Below are positions 1-10,699 of a stretch of 64,000 nucleotides of DNA, one piece after another. A program made the translations under genes and the position numbers. The notes under the pieces are model-generated. The model ran no database searches. It worked only from the letters and a program-made list of their open reading frames with translations, and was not told the origin of the DNA. Location: positions 124,001 through 188,000 of the forward strand of contig JALLLT010000029.1 of NCBI GenBank assembly GCA_025266875.1, written 5' to 3'. Source of the stretch: Fennellomyces sp. T-0311 (lineage: Eukaryota > Mucoromycota > Mucoromycetes > Mucorales > Lichtheimiaceae). Position 1 is the stretch's first letter. The number at the start of each line of letters is the position of its first letter.

Positions 1-464
1 GAATGTCCCTGTGGTCTACTAAAAAATCTAGCTCGTCTTTTTTTTCCACAAACACACGTTAGTCGAATACTTCGCAAATTTTTCGAGTCGAACCTTTTAA
101 CGCTTTCAAGAAAAACAAGTTACGCTTATTACCATCGAAGACAGGATAAAAAAAGCTTGAGCCATTGTAAGTCTAAAAATTATGACAGCTTTCCGAAAAA
201 TCTACGTTCATCAAAACTGCAAAGTATCCAGTTTCCGATTTTCCCACTAAAACGGTTTGATTTCCGGGCTTCGGACATTGTTGTGATACAATGAGCTAGT
301 GCGCCCATCCTTCCACTGTCAGACATAAACAAAACTATTTTGTCGTCTACTGTATTCTATTAAATGATATACGACTGCATGACAATCATATTAGAATACT
401 TTGCATTTGGTTGGAAAAGCAATTTTTGCTGCAACATGTATCTCTTTAATATTGTGGACTATTT

Positions 465-1027
465 AAGTACATATATTGGGTCAATCTACGAATTTTTTTT
501 TTAAAAAAAAGTAACCGAAAGTATGTAGATATATAAACATATGTTCTATATAATAACATGATACTACACAATGGCATACATATGGAAAACGATGAGACAT
601 AAAAAACGGCCATATTCCTATAGTAAAACGCATGTACTATATGGATAAATCTATAGCGAACAAATCTATGTTCAATCAAAAAGGAGATGCTTGCCTACTA
701 AGTCATAATAACCCTTAAACTATCGACAACATTTGATGAAAGCCATTTCAGTACATATATCTATCTCGGATTAAACTTCGAGTTTTTTTTTATAAAGTAA
801 CCGAAAGTACATATGATATGCATGCTCTATATAATAACACGAAATGACAAATGATCTACGGGGAATGATGATACATCAAAAATGGTCGTACTTCTACAGT
901 GAAATGTATATAGTATATAGATAATGAACAAATCTATCACCTATTGAAGAAAGGGTGGTAATACCTGCTTACTCATGACGGTTAAGTCATAATAGCTCGT
1001 AAACCATTGACACTAGATGAAAGCATT
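465..1027. repeat. Diverged tandem duplication, two units of about 280 bp
   Basis: Two consecutive units align along their whole length: unit 1 about 465-750 and unit 2 about 753-1027. Shared blocks in order include gtacatatat, a T-tract, aaagtaaccgaaagta, tctatataataaca, agtcataata and gatgaaagc. The units differ by many substitutions and small indels, so this is an old duplication. The far end of unit 2 holds the last codons and stop of the neighbouring FHA-RING gene on the minus strand. Unit 1 therefore resembles a lost copy of that gene end plus its 3' flank. I see no gene in bases 1-464. Confidence 0.75.
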
Positions 1028-2024
1028 TGCTTAATGGAGAGCGGCGAACCAGCGTCTGCTGCTTTTGAGGGAAGAGAAGGCCCACTTTCGTAAGAGGAGG
1101 ATGCGGACGAGGATACCGATGGCTCATCAAGGGATTCCATGACCTCGTCTACATCGACTTCGACGCTTGCATTGAGATCGGAATAAGTTCGGCAAAGAGG
1201 GCAAGAAAAGGCGGGAAAGTTTTGTTCGAGCAGAGGTCGGAGGCATTTGTAGTGGTAAACATGGGAGCAAGGGGCAACAAAAAGAGCCTGCGAGGGAGCA
1301 ATGGCGTAGAGACAGATGGAACATTCTTGCACGTCTTCACGACCCTTGGGATGCTTGTTTGGTGTAGTTCGGCAACACAGCTGTTGAAATGCAGTCTTGC
1401 TAAAGGATGAAGCTTTCTTGTCCTCCTCGTGGCAAGGGTGGCTAATTTGAATTCGCATACGAACAGCGCGATAGATGGATTCAGAGCCGTTTTGGTAGTC
1501 AACGCCAAGCTGTACAATGTCACCATCAAAGAGTTCCCGAATAGAATCACTGGAATTTCTTCCATAGGGCAAGCGCATACGGTTGACAAATGTACCACTG
1601 GATGATCCGGTATCGCGAATGTATACCTAACGATAATTTGATAGTGTGAGTTAAAACGAGAGAACAAGATTCGGTACAAATTGAAACTAACCTTCCCATC
1701 GTCTACCCACAATTCGGCATGACTACGGCTGACGACTTTGCTTCTGAAAGATAAGCGGTTTGAATTGGGCTGCCGGTCGTTGTTATATCGACCGAATTTG
1801 AGAACGCCGCCATGTTGCAATGTTCGCTCAATTACGTCGAAAACGTAGCACTGAGAAGTGTATGTGACATGAGGCACCAGTCGAATATGTAAGTCATCGT
1901 CATGGGAGTTATCGCTAACTGAAGGTGCTGTGTTGCGCACCGTATGTGAGGTAGAGGTTGAGGCGGATCGGGAGGGAGAAAAGGCGCTGTAAAGAATTTT
2001 GGAATGACGCGATAGTATTGTCAT
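982..2024 (-). CDS. Dma1-type FHA and RING domain E3 ubiquitin ligase
   Basis: Minus-strand gene with two exons, 2024-1692 and 1626-982. The 65-bp intron starts GTTAGT and ends TTAG, and the spliced protein is 325 residues. An FHA domain spans roughly residues 45-150, with the FGRY strand, the phosphopeptide-binding S-R-S-H stretch and a conserved GSSSGTFVN loop created across the splice junction. A RING-H2 finger follows at about residues 213-256 (CSIC, CSHVYH, CPLC). FHA plus RING in one short protein is the layout of yeast Dma1/Dma2 and fission yeast Dma1, which bind phosphothreonine partners and ubiquitinate them in spindle and septation checkpoints. That role is inferred from the family. 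The C-terminal tail is Ser-rich. The last codons fall inside the neighbouring tandem repeat. Confidence 0.85.
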
Positions 2025-2199
2025 GGTGAATGCGTGAAAAAAAAATAAAGGTGTGGAGAGAAGCCTTCTAAAGTTAAGGCAATGTAGATAAACTGTTGCT
2101 CGAGAAACTTTGTCATCCTTATATATATATCAATTTTCAGTCGGTCAATTGCACGTTTATTGACATTTGAAATATGACCGGGCCATCGTGCGCGCACGT

Positions 2200-3545
2200 T
2201 CAAAAACCTAAAAGATTTCGTGAATAACCATGCGATATGACCAACACATGTGCCTTTACTCACCATACTTCCTTCGAGCTTCCTGTCTCGTTTTGCGACC
2301 TGCAGCATACTGCTCGTCTAATTGTTCCTGCATCGCCTGAGCCTGGGCTGCCAGCGCCATGAGATTGTTCTTCTTCTTTTGCAAGCCGCTTGCAGCAATC
2401 TATTCATAGATTATCCGCTTAACTGCACAATCGATAAACGGCATCTCCGTTCTTACCTGCGGAGCAGTACTCAAGAACTTTGGTGCGGCTAACTGACTTG
2501 CGCGGGCACGCCACTCATCAGACGGCAGTATATCCTGCTGATTGACTGTCTTGATTTGAATGTGTGATTCGCGACCTTTCCTTTTTCCCGTCAATCTGGT
2601 AACCTGCATGCATGTTCATGCCAGTTCGTAAACCGAGCTCAGTTCTATCTTTTTTAACTTACCGCTGAATCATCCAGCTCGCCAAAGATGCTAGCCTGGC
2701 TTTCGTCTGCATTTGAAACTTGGCCGGAGCTCTGTCCATCATCGTGCTCTCCTTGCTGCTGCTGATAGTACTGGTAGTACGCATTGGGATCGGCGCCATA
2801 TGAGTACATGGCGTTGGGATCTGGATTGTATGCGTACGCGTCTACAGCAGTTGGACCATCGGACTGCTGTGGTGGTTGTGGTTTTGGCTTTTCTTCAGCT
2901 GGCTGTTGCGGCTGTCGCGTGGGTATTCTGTATGATGATGCTGGTGGTGGTGTTGATGATTTCAATTCGGCTCCTACGGTACATGCGTTAGCGTAAAGCC
3001 ACGTTTAAATCACACGTGGCGTTTCACTGATCGGTAAACTTGCCTAATCGGAAGAAGGGTCCTGTAAAGGTTGAATCCTCCTCCTCATCATCCTCAGTGT
3101 GCGGATCTACTGTGGCTGTGTCTAATCCTCGATCATCTTTATCTTCATGATCGCTTTCCTTCTCGGCTTCTGGCTCGGTGCTTGGCTTTGAATCAGAACT
3201 GTCTGATGGCGTTGCTGCAGCTCTATTATTCCCAGAATTTGTCTTTGTAAATGTATATGATCGTTTTGGCGGCGGTAACATCGCTGCAAGTCCTCTTCCG
3301 GATGTCGAACCCGATGCGAGCTTTTGTCGTTTTGCACGTTTCTCTGCTTCGTCCTCTTCGTCATCGGATTCCTGCGCTGTGGGTAGATCAACATAGACAA
3401 CTGATTTGGATGATTTGTTTTTAGGTGGTGGAAGAAGTGATCCGAGTCCCGATCCGGTTGATTTCTTTGGTAATGCCGGAGGCGCGGACGATTCCACGTC
3501 TGAAGATTCTGAATCGGAGCTGCTGTAGTTGCCGACGAGTGACAT
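2200..3545 (-). CDS. PRCC-family nuclear protein
   Basis: Five minus-strand exons: 3545-3044, 2973-2663, 2603-2457, 2399-2264 and 2207-2200 (367 residues). The N-terminus begins MSLVGNYSSSDSES, like PRCC proteins, followed by acidic, Pro- and Ser-rich disordered sequence. The conserved part is the C-terminus: DEWRARASQL, a basic helix, then KYGF at the very end. PRCC is a nuclear protein of splicing and mitotic-checkpoint complexes in animals; the fungal role is unknown. Intron 1 (3043-2974) has a GC donor in the strong context TTAG/GCAAGT. The last exon is only 8 nt and supplies Phe plus the stop. It was chosen because reading through donor GTGAGT gives KYGE, whereas splicing restores the family KYGF ending. 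Models ending at 2256 are the alternative. Confidence 0.75.
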
Positions 3546-4038
3546 TGTGTAAAGGAGTTAAAGGTGCTCACCGCAACAAAACCGCCAGAAGCGATTTTAT
3601 TTACACTCAGATTGCTGTTTCGCTGCTTCGGTGGCTATGGAAACCAAGGTTTGTTGTCATGGAGATAGAAATAAAGATGGCAATAAGCATGGATTATCTG
3701 TCCATGGAAGCCGCCAAATACAAGTATAACACGGCTTTATTTCAAGTCGGCTCAAGTGCTTTGTATATGCAAAGAAAATATGTAAATTCTGTTGTCTTTT
3801 TTCGTAAAATCATCCAGCGACTGCAACAAAAAGGTCAATTACTAGGCATATAGATCACTGGAGTGGTCCGATAATACGCGTACGGCGACTTGTAACAAGA
3901 TCCTGACTATAGTTTAGCAAGGTGATCAGCCAAAGTAGCTTCGCAGATCCTAAATTCGACCTCTCTCTTTTATTTTACCCGCCGACATACTCACAGGAAT
4001 AGCAGGGTTTGACCACACGCCAGCATTCTATTTAAAAA
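3546..4038. promoter_or_regulatory. Shared divergent upstream region (PRCC gene and AP-1 mu gene)
   Basis: About 490 bp separates the start codons of two divergently read genes, so it should hold both promoters. I saw no convincing TATA box, repeat or coding exon. A long plus-strand open frame reaching 3853 has no recognisable protein features. Confidence 0.4.
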
Positions 4039-5859
4039 ATGGCATCTGCAGGTAGGGTAGACCGTGCCAATCGTGCAATGCATCCTTCTGATGATCCATT
4101 GATAACCTGGAATTGCTTCATCGTGTTTCGATAGTCTTCATTCTGGACCTAAAGGGAAAGGTCCTTATATCTCGAAACTACCGAGGTGACATTCCAATGA
4201 GCGCTGTGGAAAAGTTCATGCCCCTGGTATAGACGCGTAAACCTCTTGATAAACAGCGGGAGAAACTAAGCAAACAATACGCGTTTTGCAGATATCCGAA
4301 GCCGAGGATGAGCAAGTACCGCTACCCTGCTTTACCCATGACGGCATCAACTACTTGTACTTGAAGCACAGCAATCTCTACCGTAACGTCTTGCGTGACC
4401 GAGATGACAGCGTTTTACTCAAGGGTTATTTGGTTTATAGTGCTCGCAATCACTCGAAAGAACACCAACGCGGCCTCGATCATGCTTTACCTTCACAAAC
4501 TCACACAAGTCTTTTCCGAATACTTCAAAGAGCTTGAGGAAGAGTCTATTCGAGATAACTTTGTCATCGTATACGAACTGCTGGATGAGATGATGGACTT
4601 TGGATATCCGCAAACAACCGAAACCAAGATCTTACAGGAGTACGTGCTTTCTTTTTTGGGGATATATATCGATGCGTGTGGCTCATCATCAACCATCTTA
4701 GATATATCACGCAGGATGCATACAAGCTGGAGGTTCAGGTGCGTCCACCGATGGCCGTCACCAATGCAGTGTCGTGGCGTTCGGAAGGTATCAAGTACAA
4801 GAAGAACGAGGTGTTTTTGGATGTCATTGAGAGCGTCAATCTCTTGGTAAATGCAAACGGCAACGTACTGCGGAGTGAAGTACTTGGCGCTGTCAAAATG
4901 CGTTGCTACCTCTCTGGTATGCCTGAACTGCGTTTGGGGTTGAACGACAAGGTGATGTTTGAAGCCACGGGTCGAGGTAAGGTGGTCTCATGTCCACTAT
5001 GAGCTGTGCTGACAGATTTTCCCATAGGAAGCAATTCTACCAAGGCAATTGAGATGGAGGATGTAAAGTTCCACCAGTGTGTTCGCTTGTCACGATTCGA
5101 AAACGATCGCACCATCAGCTTTATCCCGCCCGATGGTGATTTCGAGCTGATGAGCTACCGTCTGCAAACAAGTGTGAAGCCTCTGGTCTGGGTCGAGGCT
5201 GTGGTAGAAACATACTCTGGCTCTCGAGTGGAGTATTTGGTCAAGGCGCGCGCTCAATTCAAGCGCAAGAGCACTGCAAATAACGTCGAGATTGAGGTGC
5301 CAGTGCCAGATGACGCGGACACGCCCAAGTTCAAGGTGAGTGTGCTGGGAGCGAGAGGAATTGATTGAACGTCATTTAACTTGGCCTTTGTTTTTTTAGA
5401 GCAGTAACGGCTCTGTATCGTACAAGCCCGAGAGATCGTGCTTGGTATGGAAGATCAAACAGTTCCAGGGCGGCAAGGAGTTCATTATGCGCGCTCATTT
5501 CGGTTTACCCTCCGTACAAGCTGGTAATTTTTTCTGGACACATGAACCAGGGGGGAAGTTGCTGGCTAACGCAACATAACAAACTATTATAGCAGAGGAA
5601 ACCGAGAAACGACCACCAATCAACATCAAGTTCGAGATCCCGTACTTTACGGTGTCCGGCATCCAAGTTAGATATCTCAAGATTGTAGAAAAGAGTGGCT
5701 ATCAGGCTCTTCCATGGGTGCGATACATTACTCAGAACGGAGGTGAGACATCTTTTTTTGTGCGGATAAAAAAACAAGCCGACTCATGCCATCGTCGTAG
5801 ATTACCAAATGCGTATGCCTGAAAGCATCAAGGCCAACAAACAAGTCAGTTACTATTAA
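4039..5859 (+). CDS. apm1: AP-1 clathrin adaptor complex medium (mu) subunit
   Basis: Nine exons: 4039-4051, 4135-4226, 4292-4382, 4441-4639, 4702-4976, 5028-5335, 5400-5523, 5593-5742 and 5801-5859, giving 436 residues. Every junction keeps frame and restores conserved AP-1 mu sequence: MASAVFILDLKGK at the start, then the longin-like domain (about residues 1-140), then the mu homology domain (about 170-436) with NEVFLDVIES, FHQCVRLSRFEND and LPWVRYITQNG. Length and content match mu1 of other fungi and animals. The protein recognises Tyr-based sorting signals on cargo at the trans-Golgi and endosomes as part of the AP-1 tetramer. The first exon codes for only four residues plus one base. The C-terminal tail is slightly extended beyond the usual YQLR-type ending. 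Confidence 0.95.
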
Positions 5860-6036
5860 CTTTAAAAAGTATCCCTGCACAACCCTTTCCTCTCGTCACA
5901 CCCGCGTATAACAAATATATAAGAAATCCCCTGAAAAATATAAGCATCCAGGGTTTTGAACCATCCGCAAGTGACACAAACGAGGTGGATATAAAGACCA
6001 GACAATAAGCATAGAGCATTTCACGTACCCTCCGGA

Positions 6037-7177
6037 ATGTTACCTAGCAGAAAGAAATGGCTTTGGCTCTGCTGCTGCTTGTTGTTTGCAGTTGTCGTTA
6101 TCGTTGTCGTGGTGCCGTCTGTGGTTGTAACCCGCAACAACCGTAACAGTGCCCAGCAACAAGAGTCTTCCACTGGCGGCAGCAATAATGGCGGTGAGAA
6201 TGGCGGTCAAGGGGGTGAGAACAGCGGTCAAGGAGGTGAGAACGGCGGCCAAGGCAGTGGCAATGGACCGACAACAGATAATACCCCAACTGAGCCTCCA
6301 CCGTCCTATGCGAAGGCCGTGTCATCCTATGCCAACTACACACGTGTTCAAACGTATCACGACCTCGCCAACAAGGATCGCATTTTTATCATTGGCGACG
6401 TTCATGGCTGTGCCGGTGAATTGAAGGAGCTGGTGCAAAAGATCAATTACAACAAGGACAGAGATCAAATCATTCTGGCTGGCGATCTCGTTTACCGTGG
6501 GCCAGATAACGTTGGCGTGATCCGTTATGCAAAGGAGATCAATGCGCTGTGTGTCCGTGGCAACCACGACGATATTGTGATCCGTTTCAAAACATACGAA
6601 TTGCAGCACGGGCTCGACGCAATGCAAGATGAAAAGGAGACCATGCCCGAAGGCGATGTTGAAGATCCTCTGAAGTTTGGAGACGACCACATGGGTATCG
6701 TAAAGTAAGAAGATTTGATTTGGAAACTATTGCAGCGTGTGCTGATGCAGCTATCACAGAAACATGACACAGGAGGATTACGATTACTTGGTGAGCTGTC
6801 CGTTGGTTTTGGAGCTTCCGTCTCTCAACAATTCACGCGTTGTCCACGGTGGCCTCGATCCCCAGATCAAGAATCCTGTCAACAACGATCCGTACTGGGT
6901 AGTGAACATGCGTAACATCGACGACGGCGTTCCAGAGCGGACACACAGCGACGGGAAACACTGGACCAAGTACTGGTCCGAAGCCCAGCACAAAAACTTC
7001 ACCGCGCCGATCAATGTGTATTATGGCCACGATGCGGGGCGAGGGCTTGACTTGGAAACGGAGACGTTTGGCACAGACAGTGCTTGCGTGTACGGACATC
7101 AATTGACAGCACTGGAAATGAAGACCCATCAGGTCACTCAGGTGGACTGCCAGGATTACGATAGCATGGATTTATGA
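6037..7177 (+). CDS. Ppn2-like membrane-anchored PPP-superfamily phosphatase
   Basis: Two exons, 6037-6704 and 6751-7177, around a short 46-bp intron (donor GTAAGA); 364 residues. A short basic N-terminus precedes one hydrophobic helix (about residues 9-32), which predicts a type II membrane protein. A spacer of Gly/Asn/Gln-rich repeats follows (about 46-77), then the metallophosphatase core: GDVHG (120-124), GDLVYRG (149-155), GNHD (175-178), VVHGGL (near 255) and YGHD (near 316). These are the metal ligands of the PPP superfamily. Yeast Ppn2 (YNL217W), a vacuolar zinc-dependent endopolyphosphatase with one N-terminal anchor, has the same plan. Polyphosphate as substrate is inferred from that match; dinucleoside polyphosphate hydrolysis is the alternative. 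The gene converges on the MED9-like gene, 49 bp away. Confidence 0.8.
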
Positions 7178-7226
7178 AAATGTATATACAAGAGCATGAT
7201 GATGTTTTTAAACAAAGGGAGAGCAT

Positions 7227-7595
7227 CTATTCGTCGTCGGATGGCCGGAATGGCGGCAACTCCATGTACTTTCTGAGCTGCTGCTTCTTGGCTTCCAGGA
7301 TACCCGTTTCACGTTTTAGAATGGCGTCCTGTTCTTCCTCCACATATTGCAATCCTGGCAATTCTTGCAGAATTCGTCGCGCATTGTCGAACCGCTCATC
7401 CATTTGGGCAACTGCTTTGCCAATCTCTTCCTGATGCGCTCCTGTCAGCATCAGTTCAACAATCCGATGAAAGTCGCGCATAAATGCAAAGTCATCTTTG
7501 TGAAAAGCGACGGATCCGTCATCGGTTGTCTTCTCTTTTGCTTCTGAGAGTAAGGTCGGAGAAGCGCGAGTCGACGAAGGCATCGATGAAGACAT
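7227..7595 (-). CDS. Mediator complex subunit 9 (MED9/Cse2) homologue
   Basis: Single-exon minus-strand gene of 122 residues. I start at the ATG at 7595; the open frame extends 15 bases upstream only through non-ATG codons. After a Ser/Thr-rich start the protein is nearly all helical: a hydrophobic segment (FAFMRDFHRIVELM), then a long heptad-like stretch containing RRILQELPGLQ, then QLRKYMELPPF. This order (short helix, coiled coil with a Leu-Pro-Gly turn, Lys-Tyr near the end) matches the MED9 family, a middle-module subunit of the RNA polymerase II Mediator. Identification rests on pattern only. It is divergent from the next gene, with 186 bp between the start codons. Confidence 0.65.
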   Translation of the reverse strand: MSSSMPSSTRASPTLLSEAKEKTTDDGSVAFHKDDFAFMRDFHRIVELMLTGAHQEEIGKAVAQMDERFDNARRILQELPGLQYVEEEQDAILKRETGILEAKKQQLRKYMELPPFRPSDDE

Positions 7596-7781
7596 TATGG
7601 GTAAGAACAAAAGAGAGGCTCAAACTGAGAATGAACTGGGTGTTCTCAACACCTTCAGCTATTGCGCAATCTCACGTATAAACTTAAATTGGCTGAATAA
7701 TATGCTTTTTTTTCTCGCACAAAAACCCTGCTTGAGCTGCGCTTTAACCGTGCCTCTCTCTTGTGCATCACATTCCTTGCA

Positions 7782-8669
7782 ATGGCATTGACCGCGACAC
7801 TTCGTGAAATTCGTTCTCTCTTTACAAAGAATGGCGGACAGAGCGATCTCTGGTATATTCTGGCTGTAAGTGACAGCAACCTCAGCTTCCCACGGATAAT
7901 CTTATACCAGTATTTTTGTTGCTAGGCGTCTGCCATTACCGCGCTCAACCGCCCCGAGGATATCGCGCCAGTCTACGCTCTGGTTGAGCAATCAATTGAT
8001 GAATTGCCCAAATTAAGCAGCTCTGAAAAGGAAGCTGCCAAGGTGAATGCGGTCCTGCGCATGCGCGAAGGTATTCTCAAGAGTTTCATTGCCTCAGGCT
8101 TCCCCAAGGTAAGGAGATCTTTCATGATTCGCGCTCTGATCATAAGTAACCATGGTGAATCTAGACAATCAACGGCTTGAAAGAGCTCAACCTTGCCACA
8201 CCCGAGCAGATCAAAGCAAAACTGCCGCAGACGCCTATTCGGTAAATAACTGCTTACTCATTCCATTCCGCTGTGTGATTGACGATATCCCTCCATCAGA
8301 AAGGAGGAATCATGGGAAACCATCTTGCAAGAACGCGAGCGGGGCAGAGCTTTGTTTGCCAAAATCTATGACAGACATACCGATCGCGTAACTAAGGACA
8401 TGCACAACTTCTACCCGGATCTCGGTCAAGTTGCCATTCACCAGCTCTACGGCCCGGTCATTTCCAACACCTCGATTCTTTCTGGCAAGGAATCGAGTTT
8501 GATTCTTGTCACCGGCCTCAAGACCCTGGACGTTGCTGCTCAGTTGCGCGGCCACAAGTACGGGGCTCTCCACCAAGGCGCCACCCAGGAGGACTTGAAG
8601 AACGTCGAAACCATGGTAAACATGCTGTGCCAGCACTATGGCGTGCAATTGCCCAAGGCCAAACTGTAA
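7782..8669 (+). CDS. Carboxymuconolactone decarboxylase-fold protein with a PTS1-like tail
   Basis: Four exons: 7782-7865, 7926-8108, 8165-8241 and 8300-8669, encoding 237 residues, almost all helix. The layout matches the fungal carboxymuconolactone decarboxylase/AhpD-like family: an N-terminal helical lead, a WETILQERERGRALFAKIY stretch near the middle, and a C-terminal half with LYGPVISNTSILSGKES and LRGHKYGALHQGAT. The AhpD redox pair (Cys-x-x-Cys) is absent, so peroxidase-partner activity of the bacterial type is unlikely. The last three residues, Ala-Lys-Leu, form an accepted type 1 peroxisomal targeting signal, so a peroxisomal location is predicted. The reaction is unknown. The next gene starts 57 bp after this stop on the same strand. 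Confidence 0.75.
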
Positions 8670-8726
8670 AAAAAAATCTAGCAAACATACATAGCATACC
8701 AAATAATAAAAAAATATCCAGCATGA

Positions 8727-10604
8727 ATGTTTCAGTTGTTTCATAGAAACCTTTGCTTGTGGATCAATATTTCGTCCTCTTTTATGCTAATACCAAGCTG
8801 GGTGCACCACTCGTTCCGCTATACGGAACACCAGTTCGACGAGCTGAATCGGGCAACCATCGTCACCTCGTCGGTCTCGTTGGGCTTATCTGTTTGCGTC
8901 GTCGTCTTTTACACTTTCTTTGTACTGCGTGAGCGAAAGCAGGCCGATCGAGTATCGTTACGGTGCGTTGCTCTGGGCAGCATAGCGAATGTGATTGATA
9001 CTGCATTCGATATTGTCACAAGCACACATTCAGGTGGAGGCGTATACTGTCGCGCGTTGGGACTGATCATTGACTTTACTGATGTGATCAATGCATGCTT
9101 TCTCTCCATCATTGGGATTAACCTGGTCCTCATCTTTGTCGTTCGGATCAAGCGGCCTGATCGATTGGAACGCTTTTATTACCCATGCATATTCATTTAC
9201 AGTATCACGACAATGATTGTCCCCATCGTTGAAGAAGCAAAAGCGGGCATTCCCCGCGAGTCAGGCTACAGCTGCTGGTAACTGCCTGCCCAAAAGTCGC
9301 TTTTGATACACTGACAAGCTTAATGCCAGGTATTATAATCACATTGGTAATCGAGAGAGCCATATGGTTTCTTGGGTAACAGATTTTATTTCGTGTCCTG
9401 GCTACTTCTTTTTTTTGACAGCTTGGTTTCTAGCTGTACTACTACGGACTTATTTTCTTTGTCACACTATGTGGGTTGGGCTGCTCCATCGTCGCCGTCA
9501 TTAAGCTACTCAACCAAGAGTCCAAATCCAGTAACCTCATGAGGAGGTTCACCATATCTGCCTCGAGTGGTAAACCCGCAGATCCTCGACACCATGATCA
9601 TATAAAAGTCATTGTAAGATGCACCATCTATTCGCTAGGTAAGCTGTAACATCCTTGCCATGGCCACGAAACTTAGGTCTGCCTTAGTTCCTTTTCTGGT
9701 ATACATATGGGGTTTCGTAATACAAATCATGGTGGCTGTGAATTCCAATGTGCCCTATAAGCTGACAATGACGAGCATGGTATTTTCAAGTGCTGAAGGT
9801 GTGGGAGGAAACCAACGTTGTCCTGTGCTGAAATGCTAATAACTGGAAACACTAGGTCTTCTCACATCGCTGGTCTTTTTCAGCGAGCCGGTTATTGTTA
9901 ACTACGCCAGACAAAAGATGGCCGACATTCACCGTTCGTACGTGGATGAGTTCAGTGTACTTGAGATATCGGACAATGGCGGAAGAATACGGCGTCAAGG
10001 GGGAAGACACGACAGCATAGCATCCAACCAAAGCGTACCAAGCCATTGCACGAACGGTACGGCATATGCATCCAACTTATTCGACAAGCGAAATCTGGTG
10101 CCCCGATCAGCGACTGTGGAAAAGGAATACCATTCCCAGATCGACTTGGGCGACACCACAGCACTTGCGCCACCACTGAGCACGTCATCCGAGGAACGTA
10201 CCCACTCGATAGACAGCAGCGCCGAAACCCGATCGATTCCGATGCGACGCGTCAGCGTGTCCTCATCCGTATACAGTCGGATCCGTGACGAATACGAACG
10301 AAGGCGATCCGAAGAAAGCAACATATCGACCTTGGTCAACGACGAAAGCGTTGGCATGGTGCCCTCCCCCGATACCCCTGACGAAGTCTTTATACCTTAC
10401 CGATCACCGGCATTAGCTACCATGGCCCACTGGCTTATTGTCAGGCTCGATCGTCTTCGAGGACCTTTCCGTAGCAGCGGCGATAACGAAAGCAGCATTC
10501 CATCTATCGATTACACGAACCGCATGACGCATAGCAATTCAAGTGCACCCGAAGTGCATGTGGAAACCCCCTCAGTTCCATCCACAGCTTCCCATACGCA
10601 ATGA
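8727..10604 (+). CDS. Seven-helix G-protein-coupled receptor, cAMP-receptor-like family
   Basis: Five exons: 8727-9277, 9330-9375, 9434-9638, 9688-9798 and 9856-10604 (553 residues). Hydrophobic helices lie near residues 44-67, 79-99, 110-140, 150-168, 202-222, 260-286 and 294-320. A cysteine in YCRALG at the start of helix 3 and one in GYSCW before helix 5 could form the usual extracellular disulfide. The order and loop lengths resemble the Dictyostelium cAMP-receptor/Git3-like class of fungal receptors. A long cytoplasmic tail (about residues 325-553) is rich in Ser, Thr and Arg and is probably phosphorylated. The ligand is unknown. The start is uncertain: the ATG at 8727 is only 57 bp after the upstream stop, and Met20 is an alternative. 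Confidence 0.75.
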
Positions 10605-10699
10605 AAAAATAGTACATGCCATGGCAACCGTAGCTTTTTAAAAGTCAATTTCATTCACCGTGTGTACCCAAAGAACTACTCTTTTTCTTTCCGACTGAC

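Noticed and set aside
7596..7610. Five extra residues at the start of the MED9-like protein
   Set aside because: They depend on a TTG start; the first ATG is at 7595.
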